From NCBI RefSeq assembly GCF_001424705.1, contig NZ_LMRA01000047.1, positions 114,448 through 178,447 on the forward strand: a stretch of DNA of 64,000 nucleotides, written 5' to 3'. The notes beneath the pieces are model-generated. The model worked only from the letters and a program-made list of their open reading frames with translations. It ran no database searches and was not told the DNA's origin. The DNA is from Methylobacterium sp. Leaf465. GTDB taxonomy: Bacteria; Pseudomonadota; Alphaproteobacteria; Rhizobiales; Beijerinckiaceae. Of this stretch, positions 24,840 to 33,331 are shown one piece after another; the stretch's first letter is position 1, and each line of letters starts with the position of its first letter. The translations under genes and the position numbers were made by a program.

Positions 24840-25110
24840 GACGACTCGAAGGTTTTGGGGCGGCGACGGACCGACGATCCCGGTGTGCCGAAGCATTGGG
24901 GGCCGACGCATCCGTCGTGGCCTGCGGTATCATGCACAGGTGGCATGCGCGATGCCGTGGCAAAAGCGCGATCCGCGCATGGCTCGGACCCGCCCGGCTC
25001 GCTTGGGCGCGCGAATCCCGTTATAGGGCTGTCAACCTCTTTGTCCCGCCCTCCCCCGAGTCCACGGCCGATCCGGTTCTTCCGCAGCCGGTCCGGCCCG
25101 ACGAGCATCC

Positions 25111-26454
25111 ATGACCGCATCCCCCCTGCCGCCGGCCCCCGCCAAGGCGGCGCCGAAAATCTCCTTCGTCTCCCTCGGCTGCCCGAAGGCGCTGGTGGAT
25201 TCCGAGCGCATCCTCACGCACCTGCGGGCGGAGGGCTACGAGCTCGCCCGGCGGCATGACGGCGCGGACGTCGTCATCGTCAACACCTGCGGCTTCCTCG
25301 ATTCGGCCAAGGCCGAGTCGCTCTCGGCCATCGGCGAGGCCATGGCGGAGAACGGCCGCGTCATCGTGACCGGCTGCATGGGCGCCCAGCCCGACGAGAT
25401 CCGCGAGAAGTATCCGAACCTGCTCGCGGTCACCGGGCCGCAGGCCTACGAATCGGTGGTGGCGGCGGTGCACGCGGCGGTGCCTCCGGCCCACGACCCG
25501 TTCCTCGACCTCGTGCCGCCGCAGGGGGTGAAGCTCACCCCGCGCCACTACGCCTACCTGAAGATTTCCGAGGGCTGCAACAACCGCTGCACCTTCTGCA
25601 TCATCCCCTCCCTGCGCGGCGATCTCGTCAGCCGGCCGGCCGGCGACGTGCTGCGCGAGGCCGAGAAGCTGGTGAAGGCCGGCGTCAAGGAACTGCTGGT
25701 GGTCTCGCAGGACACCTCCGCCTACGGGGTCGACATCCGCTACGCGGAGAGCCCCTGGCGCGACCGCGCGGTACGGGCGAAGTTCTACGACCTCGCCGCC
25801 GAACTCGGCGAACTGGGGGCCTGGGTGCGGATGCACTACGTCTACCCCTACCCGCACGTGGACGAGGTCATTCCGCTGATGGCCGAGGGCAAGATCCTGC
25901 CCTACCTCGACATGCCGCTTCAGCACGCGAGCCCGTCCGTGCTCAAGCGCATGCGCCGGCCCGGCAACCAGGAGCGCCAGCTCGAGCGCATCCGGCGCTG
26001 GCGCGAGATCTGCCCCGATCTCGCCATCCGCTCGACCTTCATCGTCGGCTTCCCCGGCGAGACCGAGGCCGAGTTCGAGGAGCTGCTGACCTGGATTCGC
26101 GAAGCCAAGCTCGAGCGCGTCGGCTGCTTCGAGTTCGAGCCGGTGGCCGGCGCCGTGGCCAACGGCCTCGGGGACCTCGTCCCGCCGGAGGTCAAGGCCG
26201 AGCGCAAGCGCCGCTTCATGGAGGCGCAGCAGGCCGTTTCCGCCCGCCTGCAGAAGGCCCGCATCGGCAAGCGCCTGCCCGTCATCATCGACGCGGCCGA
26301 CGGCACCGTCGCCAAGGGCCGCTCGAAATACGACGCCCCCGAGATCGACGGGAACGTCCACGTCACGGCGCGCCGGCCCCTGCGGGTGGGCGACATCGTC
26401 ACCGTGAAGATCGAGCGCGCGGACGCCTACGATCTCTACGGGAGCGCGGTGTAG
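25111..26454 (+). CDS. rimO: ribosomal protein S12 methylthiotransferase RimO
   Basis: This 447-residue radical-SAM enzyme methylthiolates an aspartate of ribosomal protein S12. The UPF0004 domain has its three cluster cysteines in SLGCPKALVDSE, NTCGFLDSA and VTGCMGAQP. The radical-SAM cysteines are in SEGCNNRCTFCIIPSLRG near residues 152-165, and a C-terminal TRAM domain ends RADAYDLYGSAV. SLGCPK and IPSLRG separate RimO from MiaB. A 270-base upstream gap separates it from divergent pabB. A strong terminator follows at 26491. Confidence 0.95.
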   Translation: MTASPLPPAPAKAAPKISFVSLGCPKALVDSERILTHLRAEGYELARRHDGADVVIVNTCGFLDSAKAESLSAIGEAMAENGRVIVTGCMGAQPDEIREKYPNLLAVTGPQAYESVVAAVHAAVPPAHDPFLDLVPPQGVKLTPRHYAYLKISEGCNNRCTFCIIPSLRGDLVSRPAGDVLREAEKLVKAGVKELLVVSQDTSAYGVDIRYAESPWRDRAVRAKFYDLAAELGELGAWVRMHYVYPYPHVDEVIPLMAEGKILPYLDMPLQHASPSVLKRMRRPGNQERQLERIRRWREICPDLAIRSTFIVGFPGETEAEFEELLTWIREAKLERVGCFEFEPVAGAVANGLGDLVPPEVKAERKRRFMEAQQAVSARLQKARIGKRLPVIIDAADGTVAKGRSKYDAPEIDGNVHVTARRPLRVGDIVTVKIERADAYDLYGSAV

Positions 26455-26490
26455 ATCGGTGTCCGGATTTCCGAGCCGTCGTTTGGATGG

Positions 26491-26520
26491 AAAGGGGCCG
26501 TAGGCCCCTTTCCCCTTTTT
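26491..26520. terminator. Rho-independent terminator after rimO
   Basis: AAAGGGGCC (26491-26499) pairs perfectly with GGCCCCTTT (26503-26511) around a 3-base loop, followed by CCCCTTTTT. The U-run serves the plus strand. The A-rich left side could also serve the convergent DUF3606 gene. Confidence 0.9.
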
Positions 26521-26530
26521 CGTCCCGACT

Positions 26531-26716
26531 TCAAGGATACGGTTTTCCGAGATGTCTCGCGACATCCTTCGCCATCACGCCGACAGCCTTAACCGCAGCA
26601 AGCAGCTGAGCTTCCGTCACACCGAACTTTTCGCCCCACGCTTTGACTTCCCACGGCTCGTTCACGTTGATGCGGCGCTGGTCAGGCAAGCCGCGCTTCG
26701 TAAGATCATCAGACAT
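26531..26716 (-). CDS. DUF3606 small protein
   Basis: This 61-residue protein matches DUF3606: MSDDLTKRGLPDQRRINVNEPWEVKAWGEKFGVTEAQLLAAVKAVG, ending VARHLGKPYP. The family has the pattern D...R.G..DR.RI......E...W...FG.....L..AV..VG and is common in alphaproteobacteria; no function is known. It is cytoplasmic by composition. Its ribosome site GAGG, eight bases before the ATG, lies inside the 3' arm of a 9-bp hairpin (26725-26760), so expression may be controlled at translation. Codon use and base composition upstream are much more AT-rich than in the neighbours. Confidence 0.85.
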   Translation of the reverse strand: MSDDLTKRGLPDQRRINVNEPWEVKAWGEKFGVTEAQLLAAVKAVGVMAKDVARHLGKPYP

Positions 26717-26724
26717 AAATATTA

Positions 26725-26760
26725 CCTCAGGTTTACGAATGGAATTTTGTTAACCTGAGG
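26725..26760 (-). promoter_or_regulatory. hairpin masking the DUF3606 ribosome site
   Basis: In the minus-strand leader CCTCAGGTT and AACCTGAGG form a perfect 9-bp stem around an 18-base AT-rich loop. The 3' arm ends in GAGG, the only ribosome site before the ATG at 26716, so pairing would block initiation. The same palindrome could instead be a DNA operator. Confidence 0.55.
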
Positions 26761-26767
26761 TGTGATT

Positions 26768-27430
26768 TCAAGGGGCTGTGTGCCCTTCGCCATGGAATCC
26801 CGGGCCCACGATCCTTTGGCTCGTGATCCGCCCGACCCCGGCCGCCGCCATCTCGGTCCAGGCCTGCGCCAGCGAGCCGTCCCGGTCGATGCCCCGCACG
26901 GCGTCCGCGACCACCAGGGCCTCGAAGCCGGCCGCCCGCGCGTCGCGGGCGCTCCAGGCCACGCAGTAATCCGTGGCGAGGCCGCACAGGACCACCCGGG
27001 TGAAGCCGCGCTCACGCAGGTAGCCGGCCAGCCCCGTGGGCGTGCGGCGGTCCGCCTCCAGGAAGGCCGAATAGCTGTCGACCCCCGGGTGGTGGCCCTT
27101 GCGGATCACCAGTTCGGCGCGGTCCGCCGCAAGGCCGGGGGCGAGGGCGGCCCCGGCGCTGCCCTGCACGCAATGCTCCGGCCACAGCACCTGCGGGCCA
27201 TAGGCGAGCGGCACGGTGTCGGAGGGCGCCCGGCCGGGATGGCTCGTCGCGAAGGAGACGTGCCCCGGCGGGTGCCAGTCCTGCGTCAGCACCGCGTGCG
27301 GGAACAGGCCGAGGAGGCGGTTCGCCGGCGCGACCACGGCGTCGCCGTCCGGCACGGCAAGGGCCCCCCCGGGCAAGAAGTCCACCTGCACGTCGATGAC
27401 GAGGAGGACGTCCCGGGCTCCCGGGATCAC
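26768..27430 (-). CDS. pncA: nicotinamidase
   Basis: This 220-residue isochorismatase-fold amidase hydrolyses nicotinamide to nicotinate in NAD salvage. It has the catalytic D13 in VIDVQVDFLPGGAL, metal ligands D51, H53 and H57 in TQDWHPPGHVSF, the lysine in LVIRKGHHPGVDSYSAF and the nucleophile Cys in LCGLATDYCV. The WPEHCVQGS block is also typical. It begins 28 bases after the qor stop on the same strand. Its 3' end sits just beyond the DUF3606 leader hairpin. Confidence 0.93.
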   Translation of the reverse strand: MIPGARDVLLVIDVQVDFLPGGALAVPDGDAVVAPANRLLGLFPHAVLTQDWHPPGHVSFATSHPGRAPSDTVPLAYGPQVLWPEHCVQGSAGAALAPGLAADRAELVIRKGHHPGVDSYSAFLEADRRTPTGLAGYLRERGFTRVVLCGLATDYCVAWSARDARAAGFEALVVADAVRGIDRDGSLAQAWTEMAAAGVGRITSQRIVGPGFHGEGHTAP

Positions 27431-27458
27431 GCGATCCTCCGATCCCGGGACGACCGGA

Positions 27459-28433
27459 TCACGGGATCATCACCGTGGCGCCGGTGGTCTTGCGGGCGGC
27501 GAGATCCCGGTGGACCTGCTGCGCGTCGGCGAGCCGGGCCGTGCTGTGGACCGGGATCTTCACCGCGCCGCTCGCCACCACCGAGAACAGGTTCTTGGCC
27601 ATGGCGTCGAGGGTCTCCCGCTTGCTCGCATGGGCGAAGAGCGAGGGGCGGGTGGCGTAGAGCGAGCCCTTCTGGCCCAGCAGCGCCAGGCTGAAATCGT
27701 CCACCGGGCCGGAGGCCGAGCCGAAGCTGACGAACAGGCCCAGCGGGCTGATGCAGTCGAGGGAGGCCGGGAAGGTGTCCTTGCCGACGCCGTCATAGAC
27801 CACCGGCACGCCCTTGCCGCCCGTGATCTCCCGGACGCGGGCCGAAAAATCCTCGTCGCGATAGAGGATGACGTGGTCGCAGCCGTTGGCGCGGGCGAGC
27901 TCCGCCTTCTCCGCCGAGCCGACGGTGCCGATCACCGTGGCGCCGAGGTGCTTGGCCCATTGGCAGGCGATGAGGCCGACGCCCCCGGCGGCGGCGTGGA
28001 ACAGGATGGTGTCGCCCGGCTTCACCGCGTAGGTCCGGTGCAGCAGGTACTCGGCGGTGAGGCCCTTCAGCATCATCGCGGCGGCGGTCTTGTCGTCGAT
28101 GTCGTCGGCGAGGTGCACGGCGGCGCTCGCCTCGATCACCGCCTCCTCCGCATAGGTGCTCGCGGCCGAGCCGTAGGCGACCCGCTCGCCGACCCGGAAG
28201 CCGGTGACGCCTTCGCCGAGCGCCACGATCACGCCGGCGCCCTCCTTGCCGGGGGTGAAGGGCAGCTGCGGCGCCTTGTAGGCGCCCGAGCGGAAGTAGA
28301 TGTCGATGAAGTTGACGCCGATGGCGGTCTGCCGGACGTGGATCTGGCCGGGGCCCGGGGCCGGCAGCGTCACGTCCTCGTAGCGCATCACCTCGGGGCC
28401 GCCGTACGCGTGAACCTGGATCGCCTTCGGCAT
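27459..28433 (-). CDS. qor: NADPH:quinone oxidoreductase (MDR family)
   Basis: This 324-residue zinc-less medium-chain dehydrogenase has a GroES-like N-terminal half (IGVNFIDIYFRSGAYKAPQLPFTPGKEGAGVIVALGEGV). The Rossmann domain carries AAAGGVGLIACQWAKHLGATVIGTVGS, the nucleotide motif, and ends HRDLAARKTTGATVMIP. The NFIDIY...G.Y and HAAAGGVG motifs define the Qor branch, which reduces quinones with NADPH. The start MPKAIQVHAYGGPEVM at 28433 is the family start; the upstream frame extension has no homology. Confidence 0.92.
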   Translation of the reverse strand: MPKAIQVHAYGGPEVMRYEDVTLPAPGPGQIHVRQTAIGVNFIDIYFRSGAYKAPQLPFTPGKEGAGVIVALGEGVTGFRVGERVAYGSAASTYAEEAVIEASAAVHLADDIDDKTAAAMMLKGLTAEYLLHRTYAVKPGDTILFHAAAGGVGLIACQWAKHLGATVIGTVGSAEKAELARANGCDHVILYRDEDFSARVREITGGKGVPVVYDGVGKDTFPASLDCISPLGLFVSFGSASGPVDDFSLALLGQKGSLYATRPSLFAHASKRETLDAMAKNLFSVVASGAVKIPVHSTARLADAQQVHRDLAARKTTGATVMIP

Positions 28434-28753
28434 CGTGTCGTTCCTCAGTGTGGGTCTTCGGTGTAGGTCTGGGGCGGGACGGGTGCGGGGCCACCGGCCG
28501 CGATGATCTGCGCCATAGACGGTCCCGGTATGCCGGCAATGGTGCAGGTTCTCATCCCGCTCCCGCCAGCCCATGTGCGCTGGCGCACCGGATCGGACTC
28601 CCGCAGCTCTCCGATTGCGTCCACGGCGGCCGCGTGATTAACGCAGGTTAACCGGCCCCCGTCCCGCGAGTCGTTCCCGGCTCCGGCGCCGGGATGCGGC
28701 CGTCCCGGTCCCGCCGGGAGGGCGCGGCACGACCATGACGATGGATCGGCTGA
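28434..28753. other. intergenic stretch between qor and a small ORF
   Basis: About 320 bases of mixed sequence must hold the leftward qor promoter. The segment near 28636-28655 (TAACGCAGGTTAACCGG) is locally AT-rich with a short TTAACC/GGTTAA relation. No gene or RNA structure is recognised. Confidence 0.4.
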
Positions 28754-28978
28754 ATGGATGAGATCGTGTGGATACGTCCTGCCGGGTACGACCCCGCCGT
28801 CCAGCCGGGCACGATCCTGCGCCCGGAGGCGGGACTGCCGGAATTCCAGGTGCTGGCCCGCCGGCCCGTGGTGATGATGTTCCATGCCGGTCCGGCCTGG
28901 GACATCCGGCCCTTCACGCAGCTCACCCTACGGCTCGTCGAACCGGAGGAACCGCCGCTCCGCGCCGGATCCGGTTGA
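28754..28978 (+). CDS. hypothetical small protein
   Basis: This is a possible 74-residue protein, MDEIVWIRPAGYDPAVQPGTILRPEAGLPEFQVLARRP followed by VVMMFHAGPAWDIRPFTQLTLRLVEPEE. The amino-acid mix looks protein-like and not like an antisense shadow, but no family is recognised and no strong ribosome site is visible. A nine-codon upstream frame (28736-28762) ends across its start, which could couple translation. It is flanked by the divergent qor gene and the convergent GntP permease gene. Confidence 0.4.
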   Translation: MDEIVWIRPAGYDPAVQPGTILRPEAGLPEFQVLARRPVVMMFHAGPAWDIRPFTQLTLRLVEPEEPPLRAGSG

Positions 28979-29026
28979 TCCCTTCGGCACGGACGAATCC
29001 GGGCTTCGCCCAGGCACAGCGCCAGC

Positions 29027-30418
29027 TCACACGATGCCGGTGAGATAGTAGACCCCGATCACCAGGAACACCGCCCCGGTCTTCAGGAGCGTGATGGCGA
29101 AGACGTCGGCATAGGCCTGCCGGTGGGTCAGGCCCGTCACCGACAGCAGGGTGATGACCGCGCCGTTGTGGGGCAGGGTGTCCATGCCGCCGCTCGCCAT
29201 GGCGGCGACCCGGTGCAGCACCTCCATGGGGATGTGGGCGGCCTGCGCGGCCGCGATGAAGGTGGAGGACATGGCCGCCAGCGCGATGCTCATGCCGCCC
29301 GACGCCGAGCCGGTGATGCCGGCCAGCGCCGTCACCGTCACGGCCTCGTTGACCAGGGGGTTCGGGATCGCCGAGAGGGCGTCGCGGATGACGAGGAAGC
29401 CCGGAAGGGCCGCGATGACCGCGCCGAAGCCGTATTCGGAGGCGGTGTTCATCGCCGCCAGCAGCGAGCCCGCCACCGCCGCGCGGCTGCCCTCCGCGAA
29501 GCCCTGCGAGACCGGGCGCCAGGCGAAGACCAGCACCGTGAGGATGCCGGCGAGCAGCGCTAGCTCCACCGCCCAGATCGCGGTCACGGACGAGACCGCG
29601 GTGACGATGGGCTTGTCGAGGCCGGCGAGGGCCGTCTCGGCCTTCGCGCCGTAGAGGCGTGGGATCAGGGCCGTGAAGGCGAGGTTCGCCACCCCCACCA
29701 CTATCAGCGGCAGGAGGGCGATGGCCGGATGCGCGCGGGACGCCGCGTCCATCACCTGCGGTTCGTTGCTGTGGCCGGTGCCGTAGCCCTCGCCCCGGCG
29801 CCTGGCCGCGGCGATGCGCCGGTCGAGATAGGCGACGCCGACCCCCAGGATGAAGGCCGCGCCGATCAGCCCGAGCCAGGGGGCGGCCCAGGTGTTGGTG
29901 CCGAAGAAGGTGGTGGGAATGATGTTCTGGATCTGCGGCGTCCCGGGCAGCGCGTCCATCGTGTAGGAGAAGGCCCCGAGCGCGATGGTGCCGGGGATCA
30001 GGCGCTTGGGGATGTCGCTGAGGCGGAAGGCCTCCGCCGCGAAGGGATAGACCGCGAACACCACCACGAAGAGCGAGACGCCCCCGTAGGTGAGCAGGTT
30101 GCACACCAGCACGATGGAGAGCACGGCCCGCCGGGTGCCCACGAGCGCGATCACGGCGGTCACGATGGAGCGGGAGAAGCCCGACATCTCGATGACCTTG
30201 CCGAATACCGCGCCGAGCAGGAACACCGGGAAGTACAGCTTCACGAAGCCGACCATCTTCTCCATGAACAGGCCGGAGAAGACCGGCAGCACCGCCGACG
30301 GATCGGTGAGGAGCACTGCCAGCAGGGCCGCCACCGGTGCGAACAGGATGACGGAAAAGCCCCGATAGGCGACGAGCATCAGGAAGCCGAGCGCCAGCAG
30401 CGCGATGAACAGGCTCAT
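29027..30418 (-). CDS. GntP/CitM-family permease
   Basis: This 463-residue polytopic permease has about twelve helices. Landmarks of the GntP branch are SVILFAPVAALLAVLL near the start, MVGFVKLYFPVFLLGAVFGKVIEMSGFSRSI and LCNLLTYGGVSLFVVVFAVYPFA, then DALPGTPQIQNIIPTTFFGT (the PGTPQI.N..PT signature). SASGGMSIALAAM and SGGMDTLPHNGAVITLL are later marks. Family members import gluconate or other carboxylates, with proton symport typical; the substrate here is unknown. The start MSLFIALLALG at 30418 is the family start. It is divergent from the UbiH-like gene. Confidence 0.88.
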   Translation of the reverse strand: MSLFIALLALGFLMLVAYRGFSVILFAPVAALLAVLLTDPSAVLPVFSGLFMEKMVGFVKLYFPVFLLGAVFGKVIEMSGFSRSIVTAVIALVGTRRAVLSIVLVCNLLTYGGVSLFVVVFAVYPFAAEAFRLSDIPKRLIPGTIALGAFSYTMDALPGTPQIQNIIPTTFFGTNTWAAPWLGLIGAAFILGVGVAYLDRRIAAARRRGEGYGTGHSNEPQVMDAASRAHPAIALLPLIVVGVANLAFTALIPRLYGAKAETALAGLDKPIVTAVSSVTAIWAVELALLAGILTVLVFAWRPVSQGFAEGSRAAVAGSLLAAMNTASEYGFGAVIAALPGFLVIRDALSAIPNPLVNEAVTVTALAGITGSASGGMSIALAAMSSTFIAAAQAAHIPMEVLHRVAAMASGGMDTLPHNGAVITLLSVTGLTHRQAYADVFAITLLKTGAVFLVIGVYYLTGIV

Positions 30419-30607
30419 GATCGGGGTGGGCCTCCGGGTCGCCGAGGGTCGCGGCCTTGCGCCGGATGGTACAAGCCCCGCCCCTGCGGCACCATCGCGG
30501 CCTTGACCGGCGCGGTGACACGCCTCTGTAAGCGTCAGGTTCTTTCGGTCGGCCGGGCTCTCGCCGGCCGATGCGCTGCCCGATGCCGTTCTGGAGACCG
30601 CGACGCC

Positions 30608-31834
30608 GTGGCGACACTTCCTGCGAAATCCGAGGCTCCCCCGTCCGAGACCTTCGCGGTCGCCGTGGTCGGGGCCGGCGCGGCGGGCCTGAGCCTCGCC
30701 CTGGCGCTCGCCCGCGACGGCGTCGCCACCGCCCTGGTCGGCCGGCACGCCCCCGTGGCCGACGGGCGCACGGTGGCGCTCCTCGACGGCTCGGTGCGCT
30801 TCCTCGACGCCCTCGGGGTCTGGGCAGCGATCGCGCCCCAGGCGAGTCCCCTGGCCGAGCTCCACCTCGTCGACGACACCGGCAGCCTGTTCCGCCCGCC
30901 CCCGGCCCGCTTCGTCGCCACCGAGATCGGCCTCGACGCCTTCGGCTGGAACGTCGAGAGCGCCCGCCTCGTCGAGGGCCTGCGCGCCGAGGCCCGCTCG
31001 GCCGCCAACCTGACCCTGTTCGAGGAGGACGCCGCGGGCTTCACGGCCGGCGCGGACGCCGCCACGATCACGCTGGCCGGGGGCGCCACCCTGTCGGCCC
31101 GTCTCGTGGCCGGGGCGGACGGCGCCCGCTCGAAGCTGCGCGAGGCCGCCGGCATCGTGCCCCGCACCTGGTCCTACCCGCAGAGCGCCATCACGACGAT
31201 CCTCGCCCACACGCGGCCCCACCGCGACGTCTCCACCGAGTTCCACACCCGGCAGGGGCCGTTCACCCTGGTGCCCCTGCCCGGTGGGCTCCGCTCCAGC
31301 CTCGTCTGGGTGATGGGCGAGAGCCCCGCCAAGCGTCTGGCGGCCTGCGACGATGCGGCCCTCGCCCGGGCGGTGGAGCGCCAGGCCCAGGCGATGCTGG
31401 GGGCGATGCGCGTCGACGGGCCGCGCGGCCTCGTGCCGATGCGGGGCCTGTCCGTGCCGAGCCCGGTCGCGGCCCGCCTCGCCTTGATCGGCGAGGCCGC
31501 CCACGTCTTCCCGCCCATCGGCGCGCAGGGGTTGAACCTCGGCCTGCGCGACGCCGCGTCCTTGCGCGACGCGGTGATGCGGGCGGTGGCGGACGGGCGC
31601 GACCCGGGTTCGCGCGCGTCGCTGGCCGGCTTCGCCCGCGGGCGCGACCTCGACGCGCGCTTGCGGTCGACCGCGGTCGACGCGCTCAACCGCAGCCTGC
31701 TCGCCGACCTCCTGCCGGTGGACGCCCTGCGCGGCCTCGGCCTCCTCGCCATGACGACGATCGGCCCGTTGCGCCGCATCGTCATGCGCGAGGGCGTGCT
31801 GCCCCGCCTCGGCGCCCCGAGCCTGATGCGCTGA
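30608..31834 (+). CDS. UbiH/UbiF/VisC-type FAD monooxygenase
   Basis: This 408-residue flavin hydroxylase has the dinucleotide-binding start AVAVVGAGAAGLSLALALARDG, the ADGARSKLREAAGI (DG) motif near residue 180 and GEAAHVFPPIGAQGLNLGLRDA near residue 300, the second FAD-ribose motif of the ubiquinone hydroxylases. It probably hydroxylates a ring position in ubiquinone synthesis. Which step (C1, C5 or C6) cannot be told from sequence. The start is GTG at 30608, the first in-frame start before the FAD motif. Its stop abuts the convergent patatin gene with no gap, so there is no room for a terminator. Confidence 0.88.
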   Translation: MATLPAKSEAPPSETFAVAVVGAGAAGLSLALALARDGVATALVGRHAPVADGRTVALLDGSVRFLDALGVWAAIAPQASPLAELHLVDDTGSLFRPPPARFVATEIGLDAFGWNVESARLVEGLRAEARSAANLTLFEEDAAGFTAGADAATITLAGGATLSARLVAGADGARSKLREAAGIVPRTWSYPQSAITTILAHTRPHRDVSTEFHTRQGPFTLVPLPGGLRSSLVWVMGESPAKRLAACDDAALARAVERQAQAMLGAMRVDGPRGLVPMRGLSVPSPVAARLALIGEAAHVFPPIGAQGLNLGLRDAASLRDAVMRAVADGRDPGSRASLAGFARGRDLDARLRSTAVDALNRSLLADLLPVDALRGLGLLAMTTIGPLRRIVMREGVLPRLGAPSLMR

Positions 31835-33124
31835 TCAGCGCCCGGCCACGCTCCGGACCGGGCCGTCCTGAGCGGGACTCTCCCGGGCCACCCGCCGGTC
31901 GACCGAGCCGGTGGCGATCTCCGCCGCCGGGTCCGCCGTACCGTCCTGGAAGGCGGTGCCGGACTTGCCCAGGGCGACGCCGTGGGCGAACAGGGCCTTC
32001 ATATACCCCTGGTCGAACGGCGCAGCGGAGGTCTTCCCGAAGCGCCCGTCGATCTGGGCGACCTGAAGGTCGAGGCCGGTTCGCCGGGCGAAGCCCTGGC
32101 TGAGGGCGAGCGCGGCGCGGGTCTGTGCCTTGATCGCCGCCGACATCGAGCGGCCGAGCACGCTCAGGGTCGTGCGCGACGCCATCTGGAAGTCGGGCGC
32201 CAGACTGTTGTTGACGACGAGGTAGACCTGAGGCGTCGGCAAGGGCGCCGGATCCTTCGCCAGGAGCATCGCTTCCGGGGCGAGATAGTACGGCGCGGTG
32301 GTACCGCCGTCGTCGTGCATCTCCTGGAAATGCTTGCCGTCGCCCGCCACAGCGTCGATCATCACCGGGGGAAACACTCCGGGCACGGCCGAGGAGGCCA
32401 GGATCACCGAGCGGAACAGCGCCAGCGCCTTCGGGCCCCCGGTCTGCGCGATGGCCCCCATGTCCCACAGGACCGGCCGCTCGCCATCCACTGCCGTGGT
32501 CGCCACCAGGAGCCGGCGGCCCTTGGCATGCTCCGCGGCCACCGCCTTGAGAAGGGCCGGGGTCACCGCCCGGTCGATCCGGCGCTTGAGGGGCCAGGTA
32601 TCGGTGAGGGCCTCGTTCGTGCCGCCGAACTCGAACACGTCCGCGGCGGAGATCTCGGTGTAGTTCTGGCGCAGGGCCGCGTCGCCGGCGGTGCCGATGA
32701 AGGCGAAGGGCGCGATCATCGCGCCGGTGCTGACGCCCGTGATGATGCCGAAATCCGGCCGCGTGCCGGCCTCGCTCCAGCCGTTGAGCAGGCCGGCCGC
32801 GTAGGCGCCGTTCTCACCCCCGCCCGAGAGCACGAGCCAGGGCCGGTTGGCGGCCGAGGCTCCATCGAGAAGGGTGCGGAAGGCGGCGGCATCGTCGCCG
32901 GGAATGCGCAGCCCCGCCGCCAGTCCGTCGGGCCACGCCGTCGCGGCCTCGGCGGCCGTGAAGGCCACGCGCCCGGATTGCGTCGCGGACTGGACCTGCT
33001 TCTCGACGGCCGGCTTGGCGCGCTCGGCGGCGAACGTGGTCTGCGGAAGGCCGAGACCGATCAGGGCTGCTCCAAGCAGCACCGGATGGCGGAAGCCAGT
33101 CCGCCGGGTCGATGATCCGGACAT
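31835..33124 (-). CDS. patatin-like phospholipase
   Basis: This 429-residue exported lipase-like protein has a signal peptide (FRHPVLLGAALIGLGLPQTTFAAE). The patatin domain shows the oxyanion loop SGGGENGAYAAGLLNGW, nucleophile serine in ITGVSTGAMIAPFAFIG and the aspartate of the Ser-Asp dyad in EMHDDGGTTAPYYL. In between, SSAVPGVFPPVMI is also typical. It probably hydrolyses phospholipids or other esters in the periplasm or outside the cell. The ATG at 33124 gives a proper signal peptide. It is divergent from the CoA-ester lyase gene. Confidence 0.88.
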   Translation of the reverse strand: MSGSSTRRTGFRHPVLLGAALIGLGLPQTTFAAERAKPAVEKQVQSATQSGRVAFTAAEAATAWPDGLAAGLRIPGDDAAAFRTLLDGASAANRPWLVLSGGGENGAYAAGLLNGWSEAGTRPDFGIITGVSTGAMIAPFAFIGTAGDAALRQNYTEISAADVFEFGGTNEALTDTWPLKRRIDRAVTPALLKAVAAEHAKGRRLLVATTAVDGERPVLWDMGAIAQTGGPKALALFRSVILASSAVPGVFPPVMIDAVAGDGKHFQEMHDDGGTTAPYYLAPEAMLLAKDPAPLPTPQVYLVVNNSLAPDFQMASRTTLSVLGRSMSAAIKAQTRAALALSQGFARRTGLDLQVAQIDGRFGKTSAAPFDQGYMKALFAHGVALGKSGTAFQDGTADPAAEIATGSVDRRVARESPAQDGPVRSVAGR

Positions 33125-33331
33125 GGGTCCGTCCTTCGTCGTCCGTGAGGTGCCCCCTCGATCGTGAGAACGTGAGCCGGAGACGGGCGTTCCGCCGCGC
33201 GCACCGCGATGGCGGCATGGCAAACGGCTTGCGTGCGCCCGCGCACCTTTACGGCGGGGCCGGCCTTGCCCTAACCGCTGGTTCGGGACGCCGATCTCAC
33301 ACAAAGAAACTCCCGGGAGCCAGAACCACCC

